Below, in pieces: positions 8,164-17,047 of a stretch of DNA of 42,175 nt. Location of the stretch: the NCBI GenBank assembly GCA_964496595.1, contig CAZCAI010000017.1, positions 1 through 42,175 on the forward strand, given 5' to 3'. Under the pieces are notes generated by a model that had not been told where the DNA came from, ran no database searches, and saw only the letters and a program-made list of their open reading frames with translations. Every line of letters starts with the position of its first letter. The first letter of the stretch is position 1. The position numbers and the translations under genes are program-made. This DNA comes from JAAAOZ01 sp964496595. GTDB lineage: Bacteria; Chloroflexota; Anaerolineae; B4-G1; SLSP01.

Positions 8164-8988
8164 GTGAAACCAGATCGAAACTACGTGCAGGCAAGCGATA
8201 TTGTTCTATTGGTCGGCAAGGATCGCAAAGAGTTTATCTTTCGCGTGACGCCGGGGCAGCGATTCCAGTCGCATCACGGGATTTTGGATCACGAGAAGAT
8301 CATCGGGCAGCTTTGGGGTGATACTCTGGAAACGCACCTCGGCTACCCGTACTTGATTCTGCCGCCCTCCTTGGAGCAGATCATTCGGACGCTCAAGCGC
8401 ACGACGCAGATTATGTACCCCAAGGACATCGGCTATCTGATTATGAAGATGAACATCGGGCCGGGGACGGAGGTCGTGGAGGCGGGGACGGGCAGCGGGG
8501 CGATGACGGTGGCGTTGGCGCGGATGGTGCAACCGCACGGGCGCGTCATCACCTACGAGACGCACGAGGATGTCCAGTCGCTCGCGCAGAAGAACGTGAA
8601 CCATGTCGGGCTGTCGGAGTACGTCACGTTCAAGCTGGGCGATATCGCGGAAGGCATCGCGGAGCGCGGCGTCGATGCGCTCTTTTTGGATGTGCGGGAG
8701 CCGTGGCTCTATCTCCAATCGGCTCACGCTGCGCTGAAAGGCGGCGGCTTCTTCGGCGCGCTTCTGCCCACGACGAATCAGGTCACGATGTTGCTCTACA
8801 AGCTGCGCCAGCAACACTTCGGTTTCATCGAGGTGGAGGAGCTGATTCTGCGCCCTTACAAGACCATCACGGATCGCTTCCGCCCGATGGATCGCATCGT
8901 GGGGCACACGGGCTATCTCATCTTCGCGCGCAAGCTGATCAAGATGAAGGAAGCGTCAACGGCGGCGTCAGCGTCGGAGGAGGCCTGA
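8164..8988 (+). CDS. trmI: tRNA (adenine-58-N1)-methyltransferase
   Basis: TrmI methylates N1 of A58 in the T-loop of tRNAs using S-adenosylmethionine. The protein (274 residues from GTG 8164) shows the N-terminal beta domain (DIVLLVGKDRKEFIF; QRFQSHHGILDHEKIIG), the LPPSLEQIIRTLKRTTQIMYPKDIGYLIMKM linker region typical of the family, motif I VVEAGTGSGAMTVALAR, the acidic end of beta-2 (YETHED), and VDALFLDVREPW where the family has DLP-W. The C-terminus ends RIVGHTGYLIFARK. AGGAG at 8154-8158 with a five-base spacer favours GTG 8164 over the in-frame TTG at 8149, which would start upstream of that site. The enzyme is normally a homotetramer and supports thermotolerance in Thermus. Confidence 0.93.
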   Translation: MKPDRNYVQASDIVLLVGKDRKEFIFRVTPGQRFQSHHGILDHEKIIGQLWGDTLETHLGYPYLILPPSLEQIIRTLKRTTQIMYPKDIGYLIMKMNIGPGTEVVEAGTGSGAMTVALARMVQPHGRVITYETHEDVQSLAQKNVNHVGLSEYVTFKLGDIAEGIAERGVDALFLDVREPWLYLQSAHAALKGGGFFGALLPTTNQVTMLLYKLRQQHFGFIEVEELILRPYKTITDRFRPMDRIVGHTGYLIFARKLIKMKEASTAASASEEA

Positions 8989-9068
8989 ACTTTATCTTAG
9001 CAGAAGGGACAGAGAAGCACGGAGAGATGGTTCTCCATGTAATTAGACGCTTTTAGTAGTACATTGAA

Positions 9069-9096
9069 TTGACAAGGTATATGAACGTGATACGAT
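9069..9096 (+). promoter_or_regulatory. Sigma70-type promoter for the sugar ABC operon
   Basis: TTGACA at 9069-9074, a 16-base spacer, and TACGAT at 9091-9096 lie 85 bases before the solute-binding lipoprotein gene. No clear operator palindrome is visible nearby. Confidence 0.6.
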
Positions 9097-9181
9097 GGAG
9101 TTAGACTCTTCTAACAATGACGACGCCGCGTTGTTTCCCTCAAATTGCGCTGTGACGTCGGTAGCAAAGGAGATAAGCTAG

Positions 9182-10453
9182 ATGAATCGACCCTGGTTCT
9201 TCACGAGAATTCTATCTATCCTGTTGATGTTATCCGCCTGCGCCCCCTCGCTGCAGGAGCGCCCCGCGTCCCCCATGCCGGGAGAAGCCGATGAAGCCGC
9301 GTCTGCCGACGCTGTTCAAACGATCACCGTGTGGCATGGTTGGGAGGGCGCCTATCTGGACGCCTACGAGTCGCTGGCTCGGGAATACAACCAGGCCCAC
9401 GACGATGTCGAGATCGAACTGGCGAAGGTGGACGAGTTGTCCGACGCGCTGGCGGTCTCGATTCCGGCGGGCGAGGGGCCGGACATCGTGCAGTGGGTCC
9501 AGGATCAGATCGGGCGCAACGCCTTAGTCGGCAACATCGTCCCGCTCGATGCGTGGATCGACACGGCCTATTTGGACGCGCACTTTGAGCCGGCGGCCGC
9601 CCAGGCGATGGTCTGGAATAATCAAATCTGGGGCGTCCCCGAATCCCAGGAGGGGATCGCGCTGGTCTACAATCGCGCGCTGGTGGATGAAGCGCATCTG
9701 CCGGCGCCGGACGATTTCGCCGCGCTTTATCAACAGGCCGCGGCGTTTCACGCGGCCCACTCCGATCAATATTACCTCTGCAATCAGGGCCTGGGCGATT
9801 CCGACGCCTATCACGTCGCGCCCATCTACTTCGGCCACGGGATGGATCGGTACGCGGGGTTCATCGACGAGCAGGGCAAGGCTTATCTGGATACGCCGGA
9901 GGCCTTGGACGCGGTCCGCTGGATCGCCCAGTTCCGCGCGGTAGCGCCCGCCGAGACCAGCCACGAAATCTGCCAGACGATGTTGGTGGAGGGTAAGGCC
10001 GCGATGTGGTGGACTGGCCCGTGGGCCATCGCCGATCTGGAGGCCGCTGGCGTAGATTACGGCATCGCGCCGATGGGCAGCCCTTTCGTCGGCATCAAGC
10101 TCTTTATGTTGACCTCGAACGCCGTCGACCGGGGCCACGAGGCGGCGGCCATCGATGTGATGCGGTACTTCGGCAGCGAGGAGGTGCAAACGCGCCTCTC
10201 GCAGGTCAACAAGACGATCCCCGCGAACACCGCCGCGCTGCATAACGAGACCATCCAGGAACTCTACACCGTCGCCCACTTTGGCGAGGCGCTCAATCTG
10301 GGCATTCCGATGCCCAATCACCCCTACATCGATTGCCAGTGGGACCCGGTGGGCGATGCGACCACCGCGATCTGGAACGGCGCGCAATCGCCAGCAGCGG
10401 CGATGCAGGACGCGCAAGCGGCCATCGAGCAGTGCATCGCTGAGATGCAATAG
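9182..10453 (+). CDS. Extracellular sugar-binding lipoprotein of an ABC importer (family 1)
   Basis: 423 residues with a lipoprotein signal: a hydrophobic segment ending in LSAC, Cys20 being the lipidated residue. The mature part starts with an acidic linker and then ITVWHGWEGAY and FEPAAAQAMVWNNQIWGVPESQEG-like segments typical of maltose/oligosaccharide-binding family 1 proteins; MWWTGPWAIADLEAAGVDYGIAPMG is the usual hinge-side motif. AAAGGAGA lies eight bases before the ATG. It captures a sugar outside the membrane and hands it to the two permeases encoded directly downstream. No ATPase gene follows, as is common for MalFG-type systems that share a multipurpose ATPase encoded elsewhere. 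Substrate unknown; the many aromatic residues fit a carbohydrate. Confidence 0.92.
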   Translation: MNRPWFFTRILSILLMLSACAPSLQERPASPMPGEADEAASADAVQTITVWHGWEGAYLDAYESLAREYNQAHDDVEIELAKVDELSDALAVSIPAGEGPDIVQWVQDQIGRNALVGNIVPLDAWIDTAYLDAHFEPAAAQAMVWNNQIWGVPESQEGIALVYNRALVDEAHLPAPDDFAALYQQAAAFHAAHSDQYYLCNQGLGDSDAYHVAPIYFGHGMDRYAGFIDEQGKAYLDTPEALDAVRWIAQFRAVAPAETSHEICQTMLVEGKAAMWWTGPWAIADLEAAGVDYGIAPMGSPFVGIKLFMLTSNAVDRGHEAAAIDVMRYFGSEEVQTRLSQVNKTIPANTAALHNETIQELYTVAHFGEALNLGIPMPNHPYIDCQWDPVGDATTAIWNGAQSPAAAMQDAQAAIEQCIAEMQ

Positions 10454-10475
10454 CGCGGGCGTCGGGAGATAACCT

Positions 10476-11651
10476 GTGTCGACCTCGTACAAGGGCTGGC
10501 GGAAGACGATCATCCTTCTCGTGTTGATCGTGCCAACCCTGGTGAGCATTACGCTGATCAGCCTCTACCCGATCTTCTACAACGTCTACATCTCGTTCAC
10601 CAATCGCAGCCGATTTCACTACCAACCGCCGGAGAGCATCTGGCGCTGCGACCCGGAGACGATGGGGCAGTATTGCTGGCAAGCGCCGCTCTTCGGCAAC
10701 TATCTGCGGCTCTTTGGGCCGCTGCTGCAACCCCACGCCCTCCTCGCGTGGGGCAAATTAGCGCTGCTCTGCGCGCCGCTGGTGTTGCTCTACCTCTGGC
10801 AGGAGCGCCGCCGCAAAGCGCAAGTATCCTCTATCACAGGCGCCACGCCGCCGTGGTGGTGGGGCGCGGGCCTCGCGATCAGCGCGCTCCTCTGGTTCCT
10901 CTTAGATGCTCGCGGCGCTGTGGCCCTGCTGATGGAGACCGGCGATTTCTTCGTGGTGATGTTCCGTACCTTTCTCTATGTGATCTTGTGTATGCCCTTC
11001 TTTATTCTGGTCGGCGGGATTTTGGCCCTCATCCTCAACAATCGGGCCATCAAGGCGAAGGGCGTCTTTCGCACCTTGCTCATCTTGCCGTGGGCCATAC
11101 CCAGCTACATCACCGCCGAGATATGGAAATTTTTCTTCCAGGAGCAGGGCGCCATCAATCAACTGCTGACCCTTGCCGGTTTGCAGGGGCCAGCCTGGCT
11201 GCAACGCGACGCGCTGGCCTTCGCCGCCGTGGTGATCATCAATATCTGGCTCTCATACCCCTTCTTTATGACCGTGATCTTAGGCGGATTGCAGGCCATC
11301 CCTCTGGAGCTATACGATGCCGCCGATGTGGATGGCGCGACGTGGCGGCAGAAGCTAACGCGCATCACGATTCCCCACCTGCGCCCCACGGTGATGCCCG
11401 CCATCGTCCTCAGCGCCATCACGACCTTCCAGATGTTCAACATGGTCTGGCTGGTGACGGAGGGCGGCCCGATTCGCGGCGCGGGCAAGCCCGGCGCGAC
11501 GCAATTCGTGATGATCCACGCCTACAAGATGTTCCGCACCGATAATTACGCCGCCAGCGGCGCCTACGCCGTGGTGCTCTTCCTCATCCTCTTCGGCGCG
11601 ACGCTGCTGAGCCTCAAGTTCACCCGCATCATTCAGGGAGTTGAAGAGTGA
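10476..11651 (+). CDS. ABC sugar permease, MalF-like
   Basis: 391 residues from a GTG, with GGGAG just upstream. It is longer than the usual 290-300 residues because the stretch between helix 1 (LVLIVPTLVSITLISLYPIFYN) and the core (FRTFLYVILCMPFFILVGG) contains about 110 extra residues with two more hydrophobic helices, reminiscent of MalF. The coupling EAA loop reads YDAADVDGATWRQKLTRITI followed by PHLRP, the contact for the ATPase. The GTGA overlap with the next permease gene shows tight coupling. With the lipoprotein and the second permease it forms the transmembrane channel of a carbohydrate importer. Confidence 0.92.
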   Translation: MSTSYKGWRKTIILLVLIVPTLVSITLISLYPIFYNVYISFTNRSRFHYQPPESIWRCDPETMGQYCWQAPLFGNYLRLFGPLLQPHALLAWGKLALLCAPLVLLYLWQERRRKAQVSSITGATPPWWWGAGLAISALLWFLLDARGAVALLMETGDFFVVMFRTFLYVILCMPFFILVGGILALILNNRAIKAKGVFRTLLILPWAIPSYITAEIWKFFFQEQGAINQLLTLAGLQGPAWLQRDALAFAAVVIINIWLSYPFFMTVILGGLQAIPLELYDAADVDGATWRQKLTRITIPHLRPTVMPAIVLSAITTFQMFNMVWLVTEGGPIRGAGKPGATQFVMIHAYKMFRTDNYAASGAYAVVLFLILFGATLLSLKFTRIIQGVEE

Positions 11652-12487
11652 AGACCAAGCCCTTGCACGTCGTCGGTCTGTACATCGTACTGGTGATTGC
11701 GGTGCTCTTCGCCATCTACCCGATCTGGTTTGTGGCGTTAGCCTCCGTGCGTCCCGGCCAGCGCTTGTTGACGCTCAACCTGGTCAATATGTTCGTCCCC
11801 ACCGAGGTGACGTGGGAGAATTTCCAACAGCTTTTGGGCCAGGAGCCGTTTCCACTCTGGTTCAAGAACAGCTTCTTAGTGGCGGGATTAACCACCATCT
11901 TCTGCCTCTCGCTCTCGACGACGGGCGCCTTCGCCTTCTCGCGCTTTCGCTTCTGGGGCCGCGATGCGATCCTCATCCTGCTGCTGGCGATCAATGCCTT
12001 TCCCGGCGTCCTCTCCCTGATCCCGATCACGCAGATTTTGCGGGCCATCGGCGTCTTCGGCACGCACTGGGGCCTGATCGTGGCCTATTCCGCCGGCACG
12101 CTGGTCTTCACCACGTGGAACCTCAAGGGCTACTTCGATGCGATCCCGATGCAATTAGAAGAAGCCGCTCTGATCGACGGCGCCAGTCCGCTGCAAGCCT
12201 TCGTCCACATTGTGCTGCCGCTGGCGCGGCCCGCGTTGGCCGTCACCGCACTCTTCGGCTTCCTGGCCGGCTGGAACGAGTACGTGATGGCGATGGTGAT
12301 GCTCCCCGGCAAGGAGCAGATGCACACGCTGCCCGTGGGCCTGGTCAACCTCGCCGGCAGTCATACCACCCCGTGGGGGCTGTTCGCGGCGGGCGCGCTG
12401 CTCATCTCCACGCCTACGCTGCTCGTTTTCTTGAGTATGCAACGTTATTTGGAGTCGGGCCTCACCGTTGGCGGCGTGAAAGGCTGA
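11648..12487 (+). CDS. ABC sugar permease, MalG-like
   Basis: 279 residues, six predicted helices. Start GTG overlaps the TGA of the MalF-like gene by four bases. The EAA loop reads LEEAALIDGASPLQAFVHIV followed by LPLARPALA, and AGWNEYVMAMVML is the family's conserved helix-5/6 segment. The C-terminus ends QRYLESGLTVGGVKG, the usual ending of MalG-type permeases (QR...GL..GaVKG). It is the second half of the membrane channel of the sugar importer. Directly after its stop is a 15-base tandem duplication and then an independent promoter, so the operon probably ends here. Confidence 0.93.
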   Translation: MKTKPLHVVGLYIVLVIAVLFAIYPIWFVALASVRPGQRLLTLNLVNMFVPTEVTWENFQQLLGQEPFPLWFKNSFLVAGLTTIFCLSLSTTGAFAFSRFRFWGRDAILILLLAINAFPGVLSLIPITQILRAIGVFGTHWGLIVAYSAGTLVFTTWNLKGYFDAIPMQLEEAALIDGASPLQAFVHIVLPLARPALAVTALFGFLAGWNEYVMAMVMLPGKEQMHTLPVGLVNLAGSHTTPWGLFAAGALLISTPTLLVFLSMQRYLESGLTVGGVKG

Positions 12488-12511
12488 TAAGCAAATGGCT
12501 GATAAGCAAAT
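12482..12511 (+). repeat. 15-base tandem duplication at the end of the MalG-like gene
   Basis: GGCTGATAAGCAAAT occurs twice back to back. The first copy contains the TGA stop of the permease gene. Confidence 0.8.
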
Positions 12512-12524
12512 GGCTTGCGACTTT

Positions 12525-12552
12525 TTGACATCCCCTTGAAAAATGCTATGAT
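12525..12552 (+). promoter_or_regulatory. Sigma70-type promoter for the Thr/Pro-rich protein gene
   Basis: TTGACA at 12525-12530 and TATGAT at 12547-12552 are 16 bases apart, the strongest match to the housekeeping consensus in the window. It lies 35 bases before the ATG at 12588. Confidence 0.7.
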
Positions 12553-12587
12553 GCGTTGGATGCAGAGTCTTTATCAGGGAGTGTAGG

Positions 12588-13178
12588 ATGGACAATCTCC
12601 GGGGACAAAAACCCATTTATACGATTTTAATCGCCATCATCATCGCGACAATCCCGTGCTATTGTTTGGGATTTGGCGCGCTGGCGTTACAACCCTCGCC
12701 CACAACGCCCACGCCTACACCCACGAACACCGCCACACTGGAGCCGACCGGCACCGCCACCCCCTACCTCGTCGGGCCGGGCACGGAGGGGCCGACGCGC
12801 ACACTGCCGCCCACGCCGGAACAGTGGTATCCACCGACGCGCACGCCAACCCCCACACCGACCTTCACGCTGACGCCGACCGAGACGCCGACGGCCACGT
12901 CCACCGAAGCTGCCACGCCGACGCCCTCTGCCACGCCGACGCCTTCCGCTACACCGGTCTTCACGCCTACCGTGACGCCCACGGAGATCGTCACCGATAC
13001 GCCCGTTGCGACGGAGACGCCTACACCGCCGGCTGACACGGCGACGCCGACCTTGCTCCCGCCCTCGACGCCGACGCTCACGCCCAGCCCGACGCCCGAA
13101 GAGATCGAACCCACGGCCACGCCGACCGAAACCGCGCCGATTGCTTCCCCCACCGCGACCCCGGAGCCGGAAGAATAA
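12588..13178 (+). CDS. Membrane-anchored Thr/Pro-rich low-complexity protein
   Basis: 196 residues: a short N-terminus, one hydrophobic segment (about residues 10-34, containing two Cys), then an extracellular tail made almost entirely of Thr, Pro, Ala, Ser and Glu in TPTPT/TATP-type runs. The tail lacks any folded domain I can see; two short breaks (PYLVGPGTEGPTRT and EQWYPPTRT) interrupt the repeats. Such tails are frequent in Chloroflexota and often act as O-glycosylated stalks; here nothing follows the stalk. An AGGGAG-type ribosome-binding site and a strong promoter precede it. The codon pattern (ACGCC repeats) makes the opposite strand open too, but that product is a shadow. Confidence 0.75.
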   Translation: MDNLRGQKPIYTILIAIIIATIPCYCLGFGALALQPSPTTPTPTPTNTATLEPTGTATPYLVGPGTEGPTRTLPPTPEQWYPPTRTPTPTPTFTLTPTETPTATSTEAATPTPSATPTPSATPVFTPTVTPTEIVTDTPVATETPTPPADTATPTLLPPSTPTLTPSPTPEEIEPTATPTETAPIASPTATPEPEE

Positions 13179-13529
13179 CGTATCAGTTTGAGTTTGTGAG
13201 CGAGTGTCCACAAGGCTCCGCTGAAAAAAGCTAAAGGGCTCGCAAAGCCGCAAAGCCGGTAAGGAAAAACAAGGTAATGGTTAATTCTTGTGATCATAAA
13301 CGGTGATTTGACGAATAAAATTAAATCAAACCGCTAGCTACCTGACACTTTTAAAAAACAGCTCGCGGATTTTCACGGATCACACGGATTTTTTAGATCT
13401 TTCAGCGGAGAAGTTCCCCATCTTGAGGTGTATCTTACCGCTCACGTCCATTTGGACGAGTTTAAGGTGATTTTTAATCCTTACATTCCTGGAATGGCTC
13501 CTCCTGCAATATAAAACTAAAATTAGCCA

Positions 13530-13635
13530 ATTTAGAATTGCGAATTTAGAATTTTAAATCTTTACTCAATAGCATTATTCGCAATTCTAAATTCCAAATT
13601 ACAGAATCGGCTACCGGAAAGATTTCCTAAATGTA
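13530..13635. repeat. AT-rich dispersed repeat, family C copy 1, in a 524-base gene-free gap
   Basis: The gap 13179-13702 has no convincing gene. From 13530 it holds an AT-rich block with CGCAATTCTAAATTCCAAATT and then GGCTACCGGAAAGATTTCC; the same block is present inverted at 39561-39670. Earlier in the gap is a GCGGATTTTCACGGATCACA stretch of another low-complexity type, and just before the M42 gene a TTGTAACTTGCAACTTGTAA repeat. Confidence 0.75.
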
Positions 13636-13702
13636 AAAAAGATTAAACGGTATTTTTTGAATTGTAACTTGCAACTTGTAACCGCTTCTTGAAGGAGACA
13701 CC

Positions 13703-14767
13703 TTGACCCACAAAACTGTAGATTTACTCAAAGCCTTTACTGAAGCTCCTGGCCCCTCCGGCCACGAGGACACCGCTCGCGAGGTGGTCGCAGAGCATTG
13801 GCGCCCGCTGGCGGATGACCTCCGCACCGACGCGATGGGCAGTTTGATCGCACATCAGCGAGGAAATGGCGAAGAACCACGCCCCGCTTTGATGATCGCC
13901 GCGCACTTGGACGAAATCGGCCTGATCGTCACCGGCATCGAGCGCGAATTCCTGCGCGTCCACGCGCTCGGCGGCATCGACCGCCGGGTGCTGTTGGGCC
14001 TGGAGGTGATCGTCCACGCGCAACGCGATCTCCCCGGCGTTATCGGTTCCCGCCCCCCGCACGTGCTCCATCCTGATGAACACGATAAGATTTTGGATTG
14101 GGAGGAGATCTTCGTCGATGTGGGCCTGACCCCCGACGAGGTCGCGGAGCTGGTGGAGGTGGGGGATCATATCACGATGTCGCGGGAGTTATCTGAATTG
14201 AAGAGCGACCGCCTCGCGGGCAAGGCGCTTGATAACCGCGCCTCCGTGGTCGCCACGACGTTGGTGCTGGAGATGTTGCGGGAGCGCGCGTATGCTTGGG
14301 ACGTCTACGGCGTCGCCACCGTGCAGGAGGAGGTAGGCGTCAAAGGCGCGATCACCAGCGCGTATGGCCTCGCGCCGGATCTCGCCATCGCAATCGATGT
14401 GACCTTCGCCCAACAGCACGACGACAGCAAGCCCGGCGCCTTCGATCTGGACAAAGGCCCGACCATCGTGATCGGCCCGAACTTCCATCCGCAGGTTGTG
14501 GAACGCCTGCAGAAGGTCGCCAAAGTAGCGGAGATCCCCTTCCAAACGGAGGTCGCCGCCGGCGCCAGCGGCACGGATGCGTGGGGCATCCAGGTGGCGC
14601 GCGAGGGCATCCCCACGGGGTTGGTCGCCCTGCCGGTGCGCTATATGCATCAGCCGGTGGAAACCATTGACCGCCGCACCATCGAGCGCGCCGCGCGCAT
14701 CCTGACCGAATTTATCGCCGATTTAGAAGCCGATTTCCGTCCCGCCTGGGAGGACGAAGATGAGTGA
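13703..14767 (+). CDS. M42 family metallo-aminopeptidase, first of three
   Basis: 354 residues from TTG 13703, chosen because AAGGAG lies five bases upstream. M42 enzymes are tetrahedral cytosolic aminopeptidases that trim peptides with two metal ions. The metal ligands are visible: His in AAHLDEIG, Asp in KALDNRAS, Glu pair in VQEEVGVKGA (first Glu the general base), Asp in AIDVTF, and His in RYMHQPVE near the end. The family's GASGTDAWGIQ segment is intact. It overlaps the next M42 gene by eight bases, so the pair is translationally coupled. Substrate preference cannot be read. Confidence 0.93.
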   Translation: MTHKTVDLLKAFTEAPGPSGHEDTAREVVAEHWRPLADDLRTDAMGSLIAHQRGNGEEPRPALMIAAHLDEIGLIVTGIEREFLRVHALGGIDRRVLLGLEVIVHAQRDLPGVIGSRPPHVLHPDEHDKILDWEEIFVDVGLTPDEVAELVEVGDHITMSRELSELKSDRLAGKALDNRASVVATTLVLEMLRERAYAWDVYGVATVQEEVGVKGAITSAYGLAPDLAIAIDVTFAQQHDDSKPGAFDLDKGPTIVIGPNFHPQVVERLQKVAKVAEIPFQTEVAAGASGTDAWGIQVAREGIPTGLVALPVRYMHQPVETIDRRTIERAARILTEFIADLEADFRPAWEDEDE

Positions 14768-15818
14768 GCAATTGATCGACATTTTAGAGACCCTATCCAA
14801 CATCCCCGCCCTGGCGGGCCACGAAACCGAGGTACGGCGCACCATTCGCCCATGGGTGAAGGATCACGTGGATGAGATGCGCGTCGATGCCTTGGGTAAC
14901 CTCATCACCCGCAAGCAGGGCGCCGATCCCGATAATCCGCTGCGCGTGCTCGTCACCGCGCATATGGATGAGGTCGGCATGGCTGTGACGGGCTACACCA
15001 GTGATGGCAGTCTGCGCTTCGAGACGATGGGCGGCATCAGCGCGCGGCTTCTGCCGGGCCTTCGCGTCGTCGTGGGCGAGGATAAATTGCCCGGCGTGAT
15101 CGGCTTGACGGCCATTCATCGCACCAAGCGCGAGAATTTCAAGAAAAGCCCGCCTATCGAGCAGTTGGCCGTGGACATCGGCGCGGGCAAGAAAGAAGAA
15201 GCGGAGAAGTTAGCGCCGCTCGGCACGCCCATCGCTTTTGCGACGAAGTTCCGTTCGATTGGCCCCTCGGTGATGGGCAAGGCGTTCGATGATCGCGCGG
15301 GCTGCGCTATTCTGACGACGCTGTTGCAGGGCGAGCGCTTCCCCTTCGAGTTGCACGGCGTCTTCACCGTGCAGGAAGAGGTGGGATTGCGCGGCGCGCT
15401 GGTCGCGGCGTATGCCACCGATCCGCACGTGGGCTTCGCCTTAGAAGGTACGTTGGCCGACGATCTGCCTAAGAAAGAAGAGGATAAGGATACCAGCTCC
15501 ACGGCGGAATTGGGCAAAGGGCCGGCCATCACCGTGATGGATCGCTCCTACGTGACGCCCCCGCGCCTGCTCCAGCACATCGTGCAGACGGCGGAGGCGG
15601 AGGAGATTCCCTATCAACTGAAGCAGCCGGGTATCAGCGGCACGGAAGCCGGCGCGATTCATCGCGCGCGCGGCGGCGTGCCCTCGGTCACCATCGCGGT
15701 GCCCTGCCGCTACATCCACGCGCCCGTCTCGCTCACGCGCCGCTCCGATATCGAGCACACGGCGCAGTTGGTGCGCGCTGTACTGGCGCGCTTGATGCCG
15801 GAATTGTTCCATCTATAG
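14760..15818 (+). CDS. M42 family metallo-aminopeptidase, second of three
   Basis: 352 residues. Metal site: TAHMDEVG, KAFDDRAGC, VQEEVGLRGA, LEGT where the paralogues have DVT (Glu in place of Asp as third-site ligand, a variant that also occurs in known M42 enzymes), and RYIHAPVS. An insertion rich in Lys, Glu and Asp (about residues 237-250, DLPKKEEDKDTSS) follows that ligand and is absent from the other two copies. The GISGTEAGAIH segment replaces GASGTDAWGIQ. The changes suggest a different peptide preference, perhaps towards acidic N-termini; that is inference. Start ATG overlaps the preceding gene. Confidence 0.92.
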   Translation: MSEQLIDILETLSNIPALAGHETEVRRTIRPWVKDHVDEMRVDALGNLITRKQGADPDNPLRVLVTAHMDEVGMAVTGYTSDGSLRFETMGGISARLLPGLRVVVGEDKLPGVIGLTAIHRTKRENFKKSPPIEQLAVDIGAGKKEEAEKLAPLGTPIAFATKFRSIGPSVMGKAFDDRAGCAILTTLLQGERFPFELHGVFTVQEEVGLRGALVAAYATDPHVGFALEGTLADDLPKKEEDKDTSSTAELGKGPAITVMDRSYVTPPRLLQHIVQTAEAEEIPYQLKQPGISGTEAGAIHRARGGVPSVTIAVPCRYIHAPVSLTRRSDIEHTAQLVRAVLARLMPELFHL

Positions 15819-15879
15819 CCGAACTATAGCCGAAATCTAAAACTCGCATTTGAACGATTAATCAAGGAGAACAAACATC

Positions 15880-16863
15880 GTGGATTTAAAACTCTTAGAG
15901 AAACTAACACAAGCCTTCGGGCCGTCGGGATACGAGGATGAAATTCGCGAGGTCATCCGCGAGGAGATCGCCGATTTCGCCGACGAGATTCGCGTCGATC
16001 CGCTGGGCAGCCTGGTCGCGCGTCGCAAAGGGCCGGAGGGCGCGAAAAAGCTGATCTTGGCCGCGCACATGGACGAGATCGGCGTGATGGTCACCCACGT
16101 CGAAAAGAAGGGCTACCTGCGCTTCACCAGCATCGGCGGCGTGTGGGCGTTCAACCGCATCGGCGGGCGGGTGCGCTTTGCCGATGGGACGGAGGGCGTC
16201 GTCTACGTCGAGCGCCGGGAGGACAACAGCTCGCTGCCGAAGTTGGAGCATCTCTATATCGATGTCGGCGCGTCCAGCCCGGAGGATTGCTCGATCAACG
16301 TGGGCGATCCCGCGCACTTCACCGGCCCGCTGGTCGAGCAGAAAGAGCGCCTCATCAGCAAGGCGATGGACAACCGCATCAGTTGCTACATCCTGGTGGA
16401 ACTGCTGCGCCAACTCGAGGATCTGGCTTATGACCTCTACGTCGTCTTCAGCACGCAGGAGGAAATCACGCTCTCCGGCGCGCGGACGTCGGCGTTCCGC
16501 ATCGAGCCGGACATTGCTATCTCGGTGGACGTCACCGGCACCGGCGACACGCCCAAAGCTTCTCCGATGGCCGTTTCATTGGGCGAAGGTCCGGCCATCA
16601 AGGTGAAGGATGGCGGCATGATCGCCCATCCGAGGGTGCGCGAGATGTTGGTCGCGGCGGCCAAGAAGGCGCAGGTTCCTTATCAGATGGAGATTTTACT
16701 GGGCGGGACCACCGACGCCGCCGCTATGCAGTTGGTGCGCGCGGGCGTGCCCAGCGGGTGTGTGAGCGTTCCGTGCCGTTTCATTCACAGCGCGTCGGAG
16801 ATGGTCGACCGTCGGGATGTGAAAAACGCGATCAAACTGCTGCTCACCGCCCTGCGTGAGTAG
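15880..16863 (+). CDS. M42 family metallo-aminopeptidase, third of three
   Basis: 327 residues from GTG 15880; AAGGAG lies about 11 bases upstream. Metal site: AAHMDEIG, KAMDNRIS, TQEEITLSGA, ISVDVTG and RFIHSASE near the end. GGTTDAAAMQ replaces the GASGTDAWGIQ segment of the first copy. The protein is shorter in the middle than its neighbours. It follows them after a 61-base gap that contains a small direct duplication (CTATAGCCGAA twice). A strong hairpin follows the stop, so the three-gene peptidase operon probably ends here. Confidence 0.93.
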   Translation: MDLKLLEKLTQAFGPSGYEDEIREVIREEIADFADEIRVDPLGSLVARRKGPEGAKKLILAAHMDEIGVMVTHVEKKGYLRFTSIGGVWAFNRIGGRVRFADGTEGVVYVERREDNSSLPKLEHLYIDVGASSPEDCSINVGDPAHFTGPLVEQKERLISKAMDNRISCYILVELLRQLEDLAYDLYVVFSTQEEITLSGARTSAFRIEPDIAISVDVTGTGDTPKASPMAVSLGEGPAIKVKDGGMIAHPRVREMLVAAAKKAQVPYQMEILLGGTTDAAAMQLVRAGVPSGCVSVPCRFIHSASEMVDRRDVKNAIKLLLTALRE

Positions 16864-16891
16864 AGACCATTGCATCTCATTCAAATTCAAT

Positions 16892-16935
16892 ACAGCGAGC
16901 CACGGGATGGATGACCATTCTCCGTGGCTCGCTGT
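16892..16935 (+). terminator. Hairpin terminator after the M42 genes
   Basis: ACAGCGAGCCACGG at 16892-16905 pairs perfectly with CCGTGGCTCGCTGT at 16922-16935; the loop can form a further ATGG/CCAT stem. Only a weak T-rich tail (TGTTAT) follows. Confidence 0.75.
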
Positions 16936-17047
16936 TGTTATGCGATCAAGCGTCAAAGTCATGAAACTTGACAATGGATCAATTCGTAGTAAAACCAAGT
17001 CAACAAAAGCTAACATTAAATCTGATTACCAAGGAGTGTAACTTAGA

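Noticed and set aside
12687..13297. Minus-strand Gly/Val- and Arg-rich frames
   Set aside because: They arise from the ACGCC-type repeats of the Thr/Pro-rich gene read backwards.
13530..13635. Possible CRISPR or tandem array in AT-rich repeats
   Set aside because: Repeats are irregular, palindromic and dispersed, without evenly spaced unique spacers or cas genes.
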